64,000 bases of DNA from Amycolatopsis iheyensis (GCF_024703995.1 NZ_JAMXQV010000017.1:186001-250000), one strand, 5' to 3'; positions 44,967 through 54,270 are shown, counted from the first letter of the stretch. Numbers and translations: made by a program. Notes: generated by a model from the sequence alone, not told the origin.

Positions 44967-46280
44967 ATGCCTACGTACAAACAGTTCCCCCTGGCCGACA
45001 CGGCCGAGGGGCTGACCGAAGCCGACATCCTCAACTGGCACGTGAAGCCGGGCGACACGGTGACGGTCAACCAGATCGTGGTCGAGATCGAGACCGCGAA
45101 GGCGGCCGTCGAGCTGCCGATCCCGTGGGCCGGGGTGGTCACGGAGCTGCACGTCGAGCCGGGCCAGACGGTGGAGGTCGGCACGCCGATCCTCACCATC
45201 GACGTCGACCCCGGTGGGGCGGCGGCTCCTGCCCCTGCTCCCGCGGCCGCGCCTGCCGCCGCCGCGCCGGTTGAAGAAGAAGAGATGAAGCCGCTGGTCG
45301 GGTACGGCTCCAAGGCCGTCGTGACCCAGCGGCGGGCTCGGAAGGGCGCTGAACCCGCCGCTCCGGCTCCGGCTGCTGCTGTTGTCGCTCCTCCCGCGCC
45401 TGCTGCTCCGCGCGGCGGATACGTCCCGCTGGCGAAGCCGCCGGTGCGGAAGCTGGCGAAGGATCTGGGCGTCGACCTGCACGCGCTGACCGGGAGCGCT
45501 TCAGGTGGCGTGATCACCCGGGACGACGTCGAGCGGGCGGCCAACGGCACCCCGGTCGTCGAGTCCGTTGTGGACAGTGGCGCCCGCGAGCGGCGCGTGC
45601 CGATCAAGGGCGTCCGCAAGATGACCGCGGCGGCGATGGTGCAGAGCGCGTACACCGCTCCGCACGTCACGGAGTTCCTGACCATCGACGTCACGCCGAT
45701 GATGGAGTTCCGCGAGAAGCTGAAGAAGTCGCGGGAGTTCGCCGGGGTGAAGGTCACGCCGCTGACGTTCGCGGCGAAGGCGGTGTGCCTGGCGGCGAAG
45801 CGGACCCCGGACATCAACGCGGTCTGGGACGAGGCGGCGCAGGAGATCGTCTACAAGGACTACGTGCACCTCGGCATCGCGGCGGCGACCCCGCGCGGGC
45901 TGATCGTGCCGAAGGTCCGCGACGCCGACTCGATGTCGCTGAAGGAGCTGGCGGAGTCGCTGACGAAGCTGACGGACGTCGCCCGCGAGGGCAAGACGTC
46001 CCCGGCGGACATGGCGAACGGCACGATCACGATCACGAACGTGGGCGTGTTCGGCGTCGACACGGGAACGCCGATCATCAACCCGGGCGAGTCGGCGATC
46101 CTGTGCCTCGGCGCGATCAAGGACCAGCCGTGGGTGGTCGACGGCGAGATCAAGGTCCGCAAGGTGCTGCAGCTGTCGCTGAGCTTCGACCACCGCGTGG
46201 TGGACGGCCAGCAGGGCTCGGAGTTCCTGGCCGACGTCGGCGCGTTGCTGGCCGACCCGGCGATGGCGATGACGTACTGA
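44967..46280 (+). CDS. bkdC: 2-oxoacid dehydrogenase E2 component (dihydrolipoamide acyltransferase)
   Basis: The 437-residue protein has one lipoyl domain with the lipoylated lysine in VEIETAKAAVEL (about Lys45), an Ala/Pro-rich linker, the E1/E3-binding domain (VRKLAKDLGVDLHALTGS), a second linker, and the catalytic domain with SFDHRVVDGQQG. It moves the acyl group to CoA. GGGGGATTTCC precedes the ATG. No E3 gene is adjacent, so the shared lipoamide dehydrogenase must come from elsewhere. A terminator follows. Confidence 0.92.
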   Translation: MPTYKQFPLADTAEGLTEADILNWHVKPGDTVTVNQIVVEIETAKAAVELPIPWAGVVTELHVEPGQTVEVGTPILTIDVDPGGAAAPAPAPAAAPAAAAPVEEEEMKPLVGYGSKAVVTQRRARKGAEPAAPAPAAAVVAPPAPAAPRGGYVPLAKPPVRKLAKDLGVDLHALTGSASGGVITRDDVERAANGTPVVESVVDSGARERRVPIKGVRKMTAAAMVQSAYTAPHVTEFLTIDVTPMMEFREKLKKSREFAGVKVTPLTFAAKAVCLAAKRTPDINAVWDEAAQEIVYKDYVHLGIAAATPRGLIVPKVRDADSMSLKELAESLTKLTDVAREGKTSPADMANGTITITNVGVFGVDTGTPIINPGESAILCLGAIKDQPWVVDGEIKVRKVLQLSLSFDHRVVDGQQGSEFLADVGALLADPAMAMTY

Positions 46281-46294
46281 GTTTTCAGTCCGCG

Positions 46295-46328
46295 AAGGGG
46301 GTGTCTCCGAATTCGGAGACACCCCCTT
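46295..46328. terminator. Terminator after the dehydrogenase operon
   Basis: A 34-base perfect palindrome centred on GAATTC, with the arms AAGGGGGTGTCTCCG and its complement, ends in CTTTG. It is symmetric, so it works on either strand. Confidence 0.85.
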
Positions 46329-46469
46329 TGTCACGAACAGATGACATCGCGTTATGCCCTGACGAAGGATTCGACGGGCTCGGAAAGCAGTAACTGAACG
46401 TAACAAGCACCGGCGTCCCGGCGACAGCTACCTACGTCAACAAGCCGCCGAAACCGGGAGCTGAATTCA

Positions 46470-48038
46470 GTGACTGCCGACCTGAACCTCAACGAGTCTC
46501 CTGTTGACGGCAGCAGTCCCCGAGAACAGGCTCATGAGCTCGCCAAGGCGTATTCCACCGCGCTCGCCATCGCCATGATCAATGAAAATGACCGGCCGTT
46601 TTCCCGCATCTCGGAGAACGTCGAGATCGACCACGGTGAATGCCGAAGACGGTTGACCATCGACTGGCACCTGCCCACCCTCGCCGAGGCCCTCCACGAC
46701 GACCCGCGGATGCAGGACTCCGAAACGATACGGTCCTTCAACGAGCTGAACCCCACCTTGGTCCTGCCGATCTACATCGCCCGCAAGGGCCGCCTGATGA
46801 ACCACTTCTGCGTCGAAGATCCGGCCGGCGCCAAGCTCTACCTGTGCGGCCAGCGGGAGGGTCAGGAGCGGACCCAGATCATGCTCCGGGTCTTCTGGGA
46901 GGTGGTGGGCCTGACCCCTCCCGGCAACTCGTACACCGCCGGCAGGCTCGAAGAACTCGGGCGGAAGTACCTGGAGGTTCCGGCGCTGGACGCTGACGCG
47001 GCCGAAGCGCGGGTGGGGCACGTCGTCTGTGAACTGAGGACACTCGGCCTGCCGTTCTACCCCGAGGCGCTCGGTCGCCTCAAGTACGTCGGCAACTACA
47101 TGGCCAAGCGACACCTCATCTGGCTCCATCTCAAAGCCAGGCCAGGTCAGGCGGTTCGGCTCAGCGTCTCGTACCGCACGAGGTTTTCTGCCGACTATTC
47201 GCCCAAGCCGCGAAAAGGGCGATATCAACCGAAGAGCATCTTCAAACAGCTGGACGAGGGTGCTCGCCGCGCAGTGGGTCAGGAGCCGTACGAGTTCAGG
47301 ATCCCGCTCTCGATGCACAGCCTGTGCACCAGCTACCACTTCACCCAGACCGCGCCCGCCGGCACTTTCTTCCTCGAACAGCGGTTCGCGTACGAACAGA
47401 CATTGACCATGCCGAAGACGCACCAGCGGGGCACGTTCGAGGAGAGCCTGCGAAAAAGCGAAGCAACCACCCAGGGCGAAAACGAAGCGGGCGGGCCGGT
47501 GGCTCATCTGTACGCCCGCAATCTTCCCAGCAAGGTCGGCGATCAAGTCTACGCGTACACCCTGCTACGTGAACGTCCACCGGGGACGACAGCGCTGGTC
47601 ATGTGGCTGACCCTGTTCGCCAGCATCTTCTTCTGGTTCTTTTGGCGGATCTGGGACGGTCTGGTCTTCGCCGACACCAAGGGGATCGATGTGGCCGCGC
47701 TGTTCGTCGCCCTGCCCGGCCTGGCGTCGATCTGGTTCTCCCGGGCGTTCAAGGACGACATCAGGCCACGAATTCCCCTGGTGAGCAGGATCGGGTTGCT
47801 CGCCGTCGGGATGTCAGCGTTTTACGCACTGCTCGGCGTTGTCGTCAGGCGCGGAGTATGCAGCCCCGGCTCCGCGGTGTGCACCCCCGAATTGATGACA
47901 GTCTTCTCGCGGAATGCCCTGCTCGGCGTCGCACTGCTACTCAGCGTACTGACTGTCTGGCTCTTTGTGCGGAAGTGGCGCTTCCAAAAGAGTTACCAAG
48001 TGCTGCAGAAGAACGTCATCGACCCGTACTCACGCTAG
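46470..48038 (+). CDS. Unrecognised protein with C-terminal membrane domain
   Basis: I do not recognise this 522-residue protein. Residues 1 to about 370 are soluble and mixed, with no signal peptide; regions such as NVEIDHGECRRRLTIDW and LIWLHLKARPGQAVRLSVSY look like beta-rich domains. The last 150 residues form four membrane helices (MWLTLFASIFFWFFW, VAALFVALPGLASIWF, IGLLAVGMSAFYALLGVVV, LLGVALLLSVLTVWLFV). The soluble part therefore faces the cytoplasm. GTG 46470 is the chosen start. Base composition is visibly lower in GC than neighbours. A small gene follows 39 bases downstream. Confidence 0.7.
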   Translation: MTADLNLNESPVDGSSPREQAHELAKAYSTALAIAMINENDRPFSRISENVEIDHGECRRRLTIDWHLPTLAEALHDDPRMQDSETIRSFNELNPTLVLPIYIARKGRLMNHFCVEDPAGAKLYLCGQREGQERTQIMLRVFWEVVGLTPPGNSYTAGRLEELGRKYLEVPALDADAAEARVGHVVCELRTLGLPFYPEALGRLKYVGNYMAKRHLIWLHLKARPGQAVRLSVSYRTRFSADYSPKPRKGRYQPKSIFKQLDEGARRAVGQEPYEFRIPLSMHSLCTSYHFTQTAPAGTFFLEQRFAYEQTLTMPKTHQRGTFEESLRKSEATTQGENEAGGPVAHLYARNLPSKVGDQVYAYTLLRERPPGTTALVMWLTLFASIFFWFFWRIWDGLVFADTKGIDVAALFVALPGLASIWFSRAFKDDIRPRIPLVSRIGLLAVGMSAFYALLGVVVRRGVCSPGSAVCTPELMTVFSRNALLGVALLLSVLTVWLFVRKWRFQKSYQVLQKNVIDPYSR

Positions 48039-48077
48039 TATCACACGGAAGGTGTCCACGATGCCGGAGAGATCGAA

Positions 48078-48377
48078 ATGGAATTCATGCGGCCACAGGT
48101 CGGTGAGATCATGGATCTGACCGTCAACGCGGGTCAGGACAGGTTCAGCGTCCAGGCGCAAAAAGTCCTCCAGCACGACGACCGAACCGACGCGTCGATC
48201 TTCACCGACTCGGCACGGCAGCCGTTCATCGTGGCCACCGACGCCGCATCGGCTGCCCGTTTGCCCGATCTGGTCCCCGAGAGCTGGCGCCCCCACATGA
48301 CAGAGCTGATCTTCCGCGCCGTGGCGTACGTGTCGCGAGGCCCGGCAACGACGTCGTCGCAGATCGACAGGGACTAG
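48078..48377 (+). CDS. Unrecognised small protein (99 aa)
   Basis: This 99-residue protein has no signal peptide or membrane helix. It starts MEFMRPQVGEIMDLTVN, with GGAGAG about 12 bases before the ATG, and contains the mixed stretch RFSVQAQKVLQHDDRTDASI. It follows the unrecognised membrane protein by 39 bases and shares its lower GC, so the two are probably one transferred unit. No homology is visible to me. Confidence 0.6.
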   Translation: MEFMRPQVGEIMDLTVNAGQDRFSVQAQKVLQHDDRTDASIFTDSARQPFIVATDAASAARLPDLVPESWRPHMTELIFRAVAYVSRGPATTSSQIDRD

Positions 48378-48422
48378 CCCTCGGCAACGTTCCGCTCCTG
48401 GTCTCCCGGCATACTCATTTGA

Positions 48423-48442
48423 CGGAGTGAGCACTCACTCCG
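48423..48442. promoter_or_regulatory. TetR-type operator upstream of TetR-ABC operon
   Basis: CGGAGTGAG, CA, CTCACTCCG is a perfect 9-2-9 palindrome that overlaps a TTGAC -35-like element (48419-48423), 13 bases before the tetR start. The GAGTGAGCACTCACTC core is typical of TetR/AcrR operators controlling exporters. Confidence 0.75.
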
Positions 48443-48454
48443 CACACTGGTGGC

Positions 48455-49078
48455 ATGACACCAGCACCCGAAACCCGGCGCAGAGCGCCGAGCATGAGCG
48501 CCGAAGACCGGCGCGCCATGATCGTGCACGCGGTGCTGCCGCTCTTGATCGAGCACGGCACCGCGGTCACGACCAGCCAGATCGCCCGCGCCGCCGGCAT
48601 CGGCGAGGGCACCATCTTCCGCGCGTTCAAGGACAAGGACGAGCTGTTCGACGCCTGCACCGCCGAGGTGCTGCGCCCCGACCACGTCCTCGACGCGATC
48701 GCCGAGATCCCCATCGAGCAGCCCCTGGCCGACCGGCTCGTCGAGGCCGCCGAAGCGCTCGGCGCCCACTTCGAGCGGATGGGTGCGCTGATGGGCGCCC
48801 TGCACGCGTCCGGTCGGCACAAGCAGCGCGACCCCGAGCAGCGCCTCAAGAACCGCACCATGAAGGGCGGCCGCAGCGAGTCGATGGCCGCGATGCGTGG
48901 CGCGATCACCGAACTGTTCGAACCCGAGAAGGACCGGCTGCGGCTGGCGCCGGAGCAGCTGGCGGCGCTCTTCCTCACCCTGCTGTTCGGCGGCCGGCGG
49001 ATGGCGCCGGAGGACAACCCCGCCACCACGCGCCAGGTGGTCGACGTGCTCCTGCACGGCGCCGTGGAGGCCGCGTGA
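48455..49078 (+). CDS. TetR/AcrR family regulator
   Basis: This 207-residue regulator has the N-terminal helix-turn-helix (IVHAVLPLLIEHGTAVTTSQ, IARAAGIGEGTIFRAFKDKDEL) and an all-helical ligand domain. It is followed directly by the ABC exporter gene with overlap GTGA possible, and a perfect operator lies in its own promoter, so it probably represses the operon until a toxic ligand binds. Confidence 0.9.
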   Translation: MTPAPETRRRAPSMSAEDRRAMIVHAVLPLLIEHGTAVTTSQIARAAGIGEGTIFRAFKDKDELFDACTAEVLRPDHVLDAIAEIPIEQPLADRLVEAAEALGAHFERMGALMGALHASGRHKQRDPEQRLKNRTMKGGRSESMAAMRGAITELFEPEKDRLRLAPEQLAALFLTLLFGGRRMAPEDNPATTRQVVDVLLHGAVEAA

Positions 49079-49098
49079 TCCCGGGTGGTGGGGGCGGC

Positions 49099-51045
49099 AT
49101 GGAGTTCATGCTGTCGCGGCGAGGACGACGCCGGCACGCGTCGACGGTCCCGGAGAGCGGCCTCACCGGGCCCGTCGAAATCCCCGAACCGAAGCCGGAA
49201 GACCAGCCAAAGGACCTGCGCTCGCGGCTCAAGCGCGCGAAGACGTCGGTGGCGGGCACGGTCCGCGGCCTGCCGAAGGTCGTCAAGCTGACCTGGCAGG
49301 CCAGCCCGGTCCTGACGATCCTCCTGGCGCTGATCACGCTGCTGTCGGGCCTCCTGCCGACGGTGACCGCGTACGTCGCGAAGCTGCTGCTCGACTCGGT
49401 CGTCGCGGCGATCCAGCACAAGGGCACGACCGGCGACATCGTGAACGTCGCGTTGTTCCAGTTCGGCGTGCTCGCCGCGACCGCGCTCAGCAGCGCCATG
49501 ACATCGATCGCGCAGTCGCTGCTGCAGGAGCGGATGACGCTGACCATCCGCCACCAGGTGATGGCGCACGCGAGCGAGCTGCACCTGGCGTACTTCGAGG
49601 GCTCGACGTCCTACGACATGCTGCGCCAGGCCGCGCAGGAAGCGCCGACGCGGCCGCTGTCGATGATGAACTCGGCACTCGGCCTGGTCCGGACGCTCAT
49701 CACGTTCGGCAGCATGGTCGCGCTGCTCGTCTCGATCAGCCCGCTGCTGGCGCTGGTCGCGCTGCTGGCGCCGATCCCAGCGTTCATCTCGCAGTCGAAG
49801 TACGGCTCGCGCGCGTTCTGGCTGACGTTCCTGATGTCGCCGATCAAGCGGCGGATGGACTACCTGTCCTCGTTGGTCACGACGGACACCTACGCCAAGG
49901 AGACGAAGCTGTTCGGGCTCGGCCCGTACTTCGTCGACCGGTTCCGCCGGCTCGGGCTCGTGTCCTACGAGCGGCAGCGGAAGCTGACGGTGAAGCGCAA
50001 CGTCAGCTCGACGTCCTGGGGCCTGCTGAGCACGTTCGCGGGTTCGGCGATCGCGCTGTACATCGCCCTGGAGGCGGTCGGCGGCCGGCTCACGCTGGGC
50101 GACCTGGCGCTGTACACGGCCGCGGCGACTTCGGTGCAGACGTCGGTGTCCGGGCTGTTCACGGCATTCTCCGGGATGTACGAGAACAACCTGTACCTGG
50201 ACACGCTGTACCGCTTCCTGGACACGAAACCGGAGATCACGGCACCTGCGTCACCGCGACCCTTCCCGTCCACAGTGGAAGGTCACATCGAGTTCGACTC
50301 GGTGACCTTCGCCTACCCGGGTGCGGAGGAGCCGGCGCTGGACGACGTCAGCTTCGAGATCCGCCCGGGCGAGACGGTGGCGGTGGTGGGCCGCAACGGC
50401 GCGGGCAAGTCGACGCTGTTCAAGCTGCTGTGCCGGCTGTACGACCCGACCGGCGGGGTCATTCGCCTCGACGGCGTGGACATCCGCGAGTACGACCCGG
50501 TCGAGCTCCGGAGGCGGATCAGCGCGATGTTCCAGGACTACGTGACGTACCAGGGCACGGCGGCGGAGAACATCGGCCTTGGCGACCTCGCACGGCTGGA
50601 GGACCGCCCGCACATCGAGGACTCGGCCCGCCGCGCGGGCGCGGACGAGCGCATCGAGCGCCTGCCGTCCGGTTACGACAGCCCGCTGGGGCGCTGGTTC
50701 GACCAGGGCGTTTCGTTGTCGGGCGGGGAGTGGCAGAAGATCGCTTTGGCGCGGGCGTTCCAGCGAGAGGCACCTCTGTTGATCCTCGACGAACCGACGT
50801 CGGCGTTGGACGCGCAGGCGGAACACGACCTGTTCTCGCGGCTGCGGGAGCTGTCCGAGGGCCGGACGACGTTGTACATCTCGCACCGGTTCTCGACCGT
50901 CCGGCAGGCGGAGCGGATCCTGCTGCTCGATCGCGGGAAGGTCGCCGAGTACGGAACGCACGAGGAGCTGATGGCCGCGAAGGCCGGGTACGCGGAGCTG
51001 TTCACGCTCCAGGCGCGGGCGTACTTGGACGAGGTGCCGAGCTAG
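49099..51045 (+). CDS. ABC exporter, fused permease-ATPase
   Basis: This 648-residue half-transporter has about six membrane helices, and the ATPase domain with Walker A GRNGAGKSTLF, signature LSGGEWQKIALARAF and Walker [14 protein letters not shown] basic, Pro-rich cytoplasmic N-terminal segment of about 70 residues precedes the first helix. It works as a homodimer and probably exports the ligand sensed by TetR. GTG 49075, overlapping the tetR stop as GTGA, would add eight residues; ATG 49099 has GGTGGGGG in front. Confidence 0.9.
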   Translation: MEFMLSRRGRRRHASTVPESGLTGPVEIPEPKPEDQPKDLRSRLKRAKTSVAGTVRGLPKVVKLTWQASPVLTILLALITLLSGLLPTVTAYVAKLLLDSVVAAIQHKGTTGDIVNVALFQFGVLAATALSSAMTSIAQSLLQERMTLTIRHQVMAHASELHLAYFEGSTSYDMLRQAAQEAPTRPLSMMNSALGLVRTLITFGSMVALLVSISPLLALVALLAPIPAFISQSKYGSRAFWLTFLMSPIKRRMDYLSSLVTTDTYAKETKLFGLGPYFVDRFRRLGLVSYERQRKLTVKRNVSSTSWGLLSTFAGSAIALYIALEAVGGRLTLGDLALYTAAATSVQTSVSGLFTAFSGMYENNLYLDTLYRFLDTKPEITAPASPRPFPSTVEGHIEFDSVTFAYPGAEEPALDDVSFEIRPGETVAVVGRNGAGKSTLFKLLCRLYDPTGGVIRLDGVDIREYDPVELRRRISAMFQDYVTYQGTAAENIGLGDLARLEDRPHIEDSARRAGADERIERLPSGYDSPLGRWFDQGVSLSGGEWQKIALARAFQREAPLLILDEPTSALDAQAEHDLFSRLRELSEGRTTLYISHRFSTVRQAERILLLDRGKVAEYGTHEELMAAKAGYAELFTLQARAYLDEVPS

Positions 51046-52334
51046 GGCGTCGCGTAGTGGCCGGGCAGCGAGGTGCCACCGCGCAGCTCGTTGCCCGGCC
51101 ACGAGTGCGTCTGCGGGTGTTCCCCGGTGTCGTGGACGGTCACGGTGTCGAGCACGCAGTCCGCTAGCTTGACCCCTTGGCCACCCCGGCCCAGCTCGAT
51201 CCGGCACCGCTCGAACCGGCAGTGCTCGGCGAGCACCGGCACGAGGGAGGACGGCTGGTCGCCGAGGCCGACCGAGAGGTCGAGCTCGAGGTCGGCGAAG
51301 TCGCAACGGTCGAACACCAGCCGTCCGAAGGTGAAGTCCAGCGCCGAGAAGTCGACCCGGGGCGCCGCGAACCGGCAGCGGAAGAAGGCGACCGACGAGG
51401 ACCGCATGTACCCGTCGGCGAAGTCCACCTTCTCGCCGGTGAACTCGGCGCCGACGAACTCGGCTTTGCCGCCGCTGATGGTCAGGCCGGCGAAGGTCGT
51501 TTCGGCCGCGGAGAACCGGGTGCCGTGGCAACTCAGCTTCCCGAATTCGGCACCGGCGAAGGAAGTGACCCCGCCCACGAACTCCGCGCCGTCGAAGAGG
51601 ACTTCACCGCTGAACTCGCGACGCGCGAAATCGGCGTTCTCGATGGTCACGCCGGTGAAGTCGAAGTCGAGCGCGGACCAGGAGAGTTTCGCGCTCTGGC
51701 GGGTGTGGTCGCGGATCACGCGCAGGATCCCCTCGCGGACCTCGGCCTCGCCTTCGCCCGCGCGCGTGATGCGGAGGTAGCCGCACAGGACGTCGACGCA
51801 GACCTGGCGCTTGTCGGCCCAGTCGTCGGCGAGGCCGGCCATGGCGTAGACCCCGGCGAGCCGGACAGCGGCGTTGTCGTTGGCCAGCTGCTCGGCGGCG
51901 CTGCCGAACCGTTCGTTGAACTTCTGGACGGCTTCACGGTCGGCGCGCTGAACAGCGAGGTCGTGCTCGTCTTCGGCGACCCGCCGCCTGCGGTAGTTGA
52001 CGGCCAGCAGCACGACACCACCGAACCCGGCGACAACGGAGAGGGCGATCTTCAGCAGGTCGAGCACTTGGCCGACGTCGAACTGCGCGGCGCTGGGCAG
52101 CCGCGGCCAGCCGAGGAACCAGAGCAGGCCACCCCCGGTCACCCCGGCGACGAGCAGGGCGACAACGAGCCAGCCGACGACGGACACGACCATCCCGCGC
52201 CGAACAGCTTTCCGGGGCGGGCGGGTCCACGTGACCCCGGGGAACATGAACCCCCGCCGATGTCCCCGCGTGACGATCAGCAGGGCTAGGACCAGGCACA
52301 ACGCGATCAGGAGCCAGCGGAGCCAGTCGGACAC
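51042..52334 (-). CDS. Pentapeptide-repeat membrane protein
   Basis: This 430-residue protein starts with two to three membrane helices (WLLIALCLVLALLIV, VVSVVGWLVVALLVAGVTGGGLLW, VLDLLKIALSVVAGFGGVVLLAV), then a coiled cytoplasmic segment (EHDLAVQRADREAVQKFNERF), and C-terminal pentapeptide-like repeats (FTGVTIENADFARREFSGEVLF, shown in part as DFARREFSGE). The pattern, membrane anchor plus cytoplasmic repeats, is that of DUF-type pentapeptide proteins in actinomycetes; function unknown. It converges on the ABC exporter with a CTAG overlap. Confidence 0.82.
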   Translation of the reverse strand: MSDWLRWLLIALCLVLALLIVTRGHRRGFMFPGVTWTRPPRKAVRRGMVVSVVGWLVVALLVAGVTGGGLLWFLGWPRLPSAAQFDVGQVLDLLKIALSVVAGFGGVVLLAVNYRRRRVAEDEHDLAVQRADREAVQKFNERFGSAAEQLANDNAAVRLAGVYAMAGLADDWADKRQVCVDVLCGYLRITRAGEGEAEVREGILRVIRDHTRQSAKLSWSALDFDFTGVTIENADFARREFSGEVLFDGAEFVGGVTSFAGAEFGKLSCHGTRFSAAETTFAGLTISGGKAEFVGAEFTGEKVDFADGYMRSSSVAFFRCRFAAPRVDFSALDFTFGRLVFDRCDFADLELDLSVGLGDQPSSLVPVLAEHCRFERCRIELGRGGQGVKLADCVLDTVTVHDTGEHPQTHSWPGNELRGGTSLPGHYATP

Positions 52335-52402
52335 GAGGGGTGAGACTAGCCGGTGGCCGGACGGCCCGGGAGCAAATCGGACAGGTTGTTCGTTGACCGG
52401 GT

Positions 52403-52870
52403 ATGGCTGTCGCGTTCCTGCTCTACGTCATCGCCGAGATCGCCGCGATCTGGGCGGTGGGCTCGGCTGTCGGTGTACTCGGCACGCTGGGCCTGCTCCT
52501 GGCCGGCGCGTTCCTGGGCTCATGGCTCGCCCGCCGCGAGGGCGCGCGGGCCATGGGGGCGTTCCTGTCCGCAGCCCGCTCCGGCCGCCCGGCGGAGAAG
52601 GAGCTCACCGACGGGATGCTGGTCGCACTCGGCGGGGTGTTGATCCTGGTCCCGGGCTTCGTGAGCGACGTGCTCGGGTTGCTGCTGATGCTGCCGCCGT
52701 CACGCGCGGTGGCGCGGAAGTGGTGGCTGCGGCGGATGGAGAAGCGAGCGGTGCGGTTCGCCAACCAGCGACGGGGGCCGGTGATGGTGGTGGACAGCGA
52801 GGTGGTTCCGCCGCAGGAGCGCCGGCGGGAGCAGCCGACCGTCATCGAGGGGCGGATCGTCGAGAACTAG
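52403..52870 (+). CDS. fxsA: FxsA family membrane protein
   Basis: This 155-residue protein has three to four membrane helices in the first 110 residues with the FxsA signatures LGTLGLLLAGAFLGSWLAR, and DGMLVALGGVLILVPGFVSD (the last is the best-conserved block). FxsA of E. coli alleviates exclusion of phage T7 by the F plasmid; in actinomycetes its role is unknown. The C-terminal tail is hydrophilic. It ends one base before the convergent SCP2-like gene. Confidence 0.9.
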   Translation: MAVAFLLYVIAEIAAIWAVGSAVGVLGTLGLLLAGAFLGSWLARREGARAMGAFLSAARSGRPAEKELTDGMLVALGGVLILVPGFVSDVLGLLLMLPPSRAVARKWWLRRMEKRAVRFANQRRGPVMVVDSEVVPPQERRREQPTVIEGRIVEN

Positions 52871-52871
52871 G

Positions 52872-53483
52872 TTAGTCCACGGTCGGCCTGGGGATGTCGA
52901 AGTAGCTTGAGAAGCGGACCGCCGGGGCGTACTCGCCCTTCACCTTCACCCGGCCCGTCACGAACATCGCCGCTACTGCCGCGTTGCCCGTTGCCATCCT
53001 GATGAAGTCGTCCACCGACAGCGTTATCGTCGTGTCCGGGGTTCTCGACAAGTCCGGTGAAGAAACGCACAGGCCGTCCTCGATCACCGTCTGGAAACGG
53101 TCGTAGCCGTCTTCTCCTGTTCCCTCCGAAAAGCGCCAAGAAACCACGAAGTCCACGTGGCGGGCTCGCTCCGGCAGGAAATGCTCCGACATTCGGCGGA
53201 AAATCTCGTCCAGGAACACCGCGCGGAGCTCGGGGTGGTCGGCGATTGCCTTCAGCTGGTCTCGGGAACAGCGTCCGACCACGTCCACCAGGACGTCCGT
53301 TGTCAGGGAGCTCAGCTCGATGCCCGCTCCCGCCGAACCCAGCATGTGCAGTGTTTCCAGGACCTGGATGAACTGCGCGGGCGTCAGGTTGGCGATGACC
53401 AGCTTGTCCGCGAACGCGTTGACCGCGTGGCCGGCGCGCGCGCCGCGGGGCCGGGAAAGGCGCCATTTCGCTTTTCGGGGCAC
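52872..53483 (-). CDS. SCP2-like sterol/lipid transfer family protein
   Basis: The 203-residue protein has a basic N-terminus, a helical region, and a C-terminal SCP2-like beta-alpha fold (TTITLSVDDFIRMATGNAA, FVTGRVKVKGEYAPA). The VKVKGEY and MATG segments match the SCP2 ligand-pocket region. It is about 45 percent similar by eye to the upstream gene and both lie in one orientation, 10 bases apart. Probable lipid carrier; ligand unknown. Confidence 0.75.
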   Translation of the reverse strand: MPRKAKWRLSRPRGARAGHAVNAFADKLVIANLTPAQFIQVLETLHMLGSAGAGIELSSLTTDVLVDVVGRCSRDQLKAIADHPELRAVFLDEIFRRMSEHFLPERARHVDFVVSWRFSEGTGEDGYDRFQTVIEDGLCVSSPDLSRTPDTTITLSVDDFIRMATGNAAVAAMFVTGRVKVKGEYAPAVRFSSYFDIPRPTVD

Positions 53484-53492
53484 GGCGTCGGA

Positions 53493-54143
53493 CTATACGG
53501 GGTGCGGGAGGTCGAAGTAGCCGATCAAGCCCGCCGCGAACGCCAAATCGCCTTTGACCTTGATCTTTCCCGTCACGAACAGCACCGCCGGGGTGGCCTG
53601 GTGCGTGATGAGCCTGAAGAAGTCCGCCGGGGCCAGCGTGATCGTGACCCGGGGCGGCGAATGCATCTCGCGGCTCACCGTGCACGCGCCGTGCGAAATG
53701 ACCGTCTCGTAGCGGTCGTAGCCGCCTTCTCCCACTCCGCCCGAGAGGCGCCAGTGGACCACCGCGTGCAGGTCGCGGGCCCGTTCCGGGCGGATGTGGG
53801 CGCCCATCCGGGCGAAGATCTCGTCCAGCACGCGCTCGCGCAGGGGACGCTCGGCGACGACGCTCTCCAGCTGCGCGCGCGACGCCGAAGACACCAACGT
53901 GGCGAAGCGCGCCGGGTCGACCTTGCTCAGGTCGAACGCGGGCGCTCGCTCCGCCAGGCGAAGCAGCGCGCTCAAGAGTCTTCGGAAGTCGTCCTTGCCG
54001 AGATCGCGGGGGTTCACCGCGTCGGCGAGGGTGTTGACGTCGAGGGCGTGTGCCTCGCGGCCGAGCGGGTCGAGCCGCTCCAGGGCGTCCAGCAGCGCCG
54101 CCCCGCGGAGCCCCGAGACCTGATCAGCACTGGTTTCGGCCAT
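53493..54143 (-). CDS. SCP2-like sterol/lipid transfer family protein
   Basis: This 216-residue protein has an acidic N-terminal domain (EALAL-type helices around GREAHALDVN) and a C-terminal SCP2 fold (VTITLAPADFFRLITHQATP, VLFVTGKIKVKGDLAFA). It is a paralogue of the downstream gene and is translated with it. ATG 54143 is preferred because GGGAG stands five bases before; GTG 54149 is possible. The gene is divergent from the TetR gene, across two fatty-acid-type operators, so its transcription is likely coordinated with the fadA2 region. Confidence 0.78.
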   Translation of the reverse strand: MAETSADQVSGLRGAALLDALERLDPLGREAHALDVNTLADAVNPRDLGKDDFRRLLSALLRLAERAPAFDLSKVDPARFATLVSSASRAQLESVVAERPLRERVLDEIFARMGAHIRPERARDLHAVVHWRLSGGVGEGGYDRYETVISHGACTVSREMHSPPRVTITLAPADFFRLITHQATPAVLFVTGKIKVKGDLAFAAGLIGYFDLPHPV

Positions 54144-54160
54144 CGTCACTCCCTCTCCAG

Positions 54161-54190
54161 TTACCCACGCGTAAGGCTACCCGCCAGTAG
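54161..54190. promoter_or_regulatory. Two YTAC-N6-GTAR palindromes between SCP2 and TetR genes
   Basis: TTACCCACGCGTAA (54161-54174) and CTACCCGCCAGTAG (54177-54190) lie in the gap between the SCP2-like and TetR genes, 16 bases apart. The sites are 18 bases from the SCP2 start and about 81 from the TetR start. Same architecture as the sites at 20228, 20252, 57679 and 14935. Confidence 0.65.
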
Positions 54191-54270
54191 GTAGGCGGGC
54201 AAGCGTGCCGAAATCACCCTGCCGGGGCAGCGCCCGGTACCGTCTCTCGGCAGCAACAGGGAGGTCCAGC

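Noticed and set aside
48027-48040. TACTCACGCTAGTA near the end of the unknown membrane protein
   Set aside because: It is symmetric but at a stop codon and lacks the YTAC-N6-GTAR spacing.
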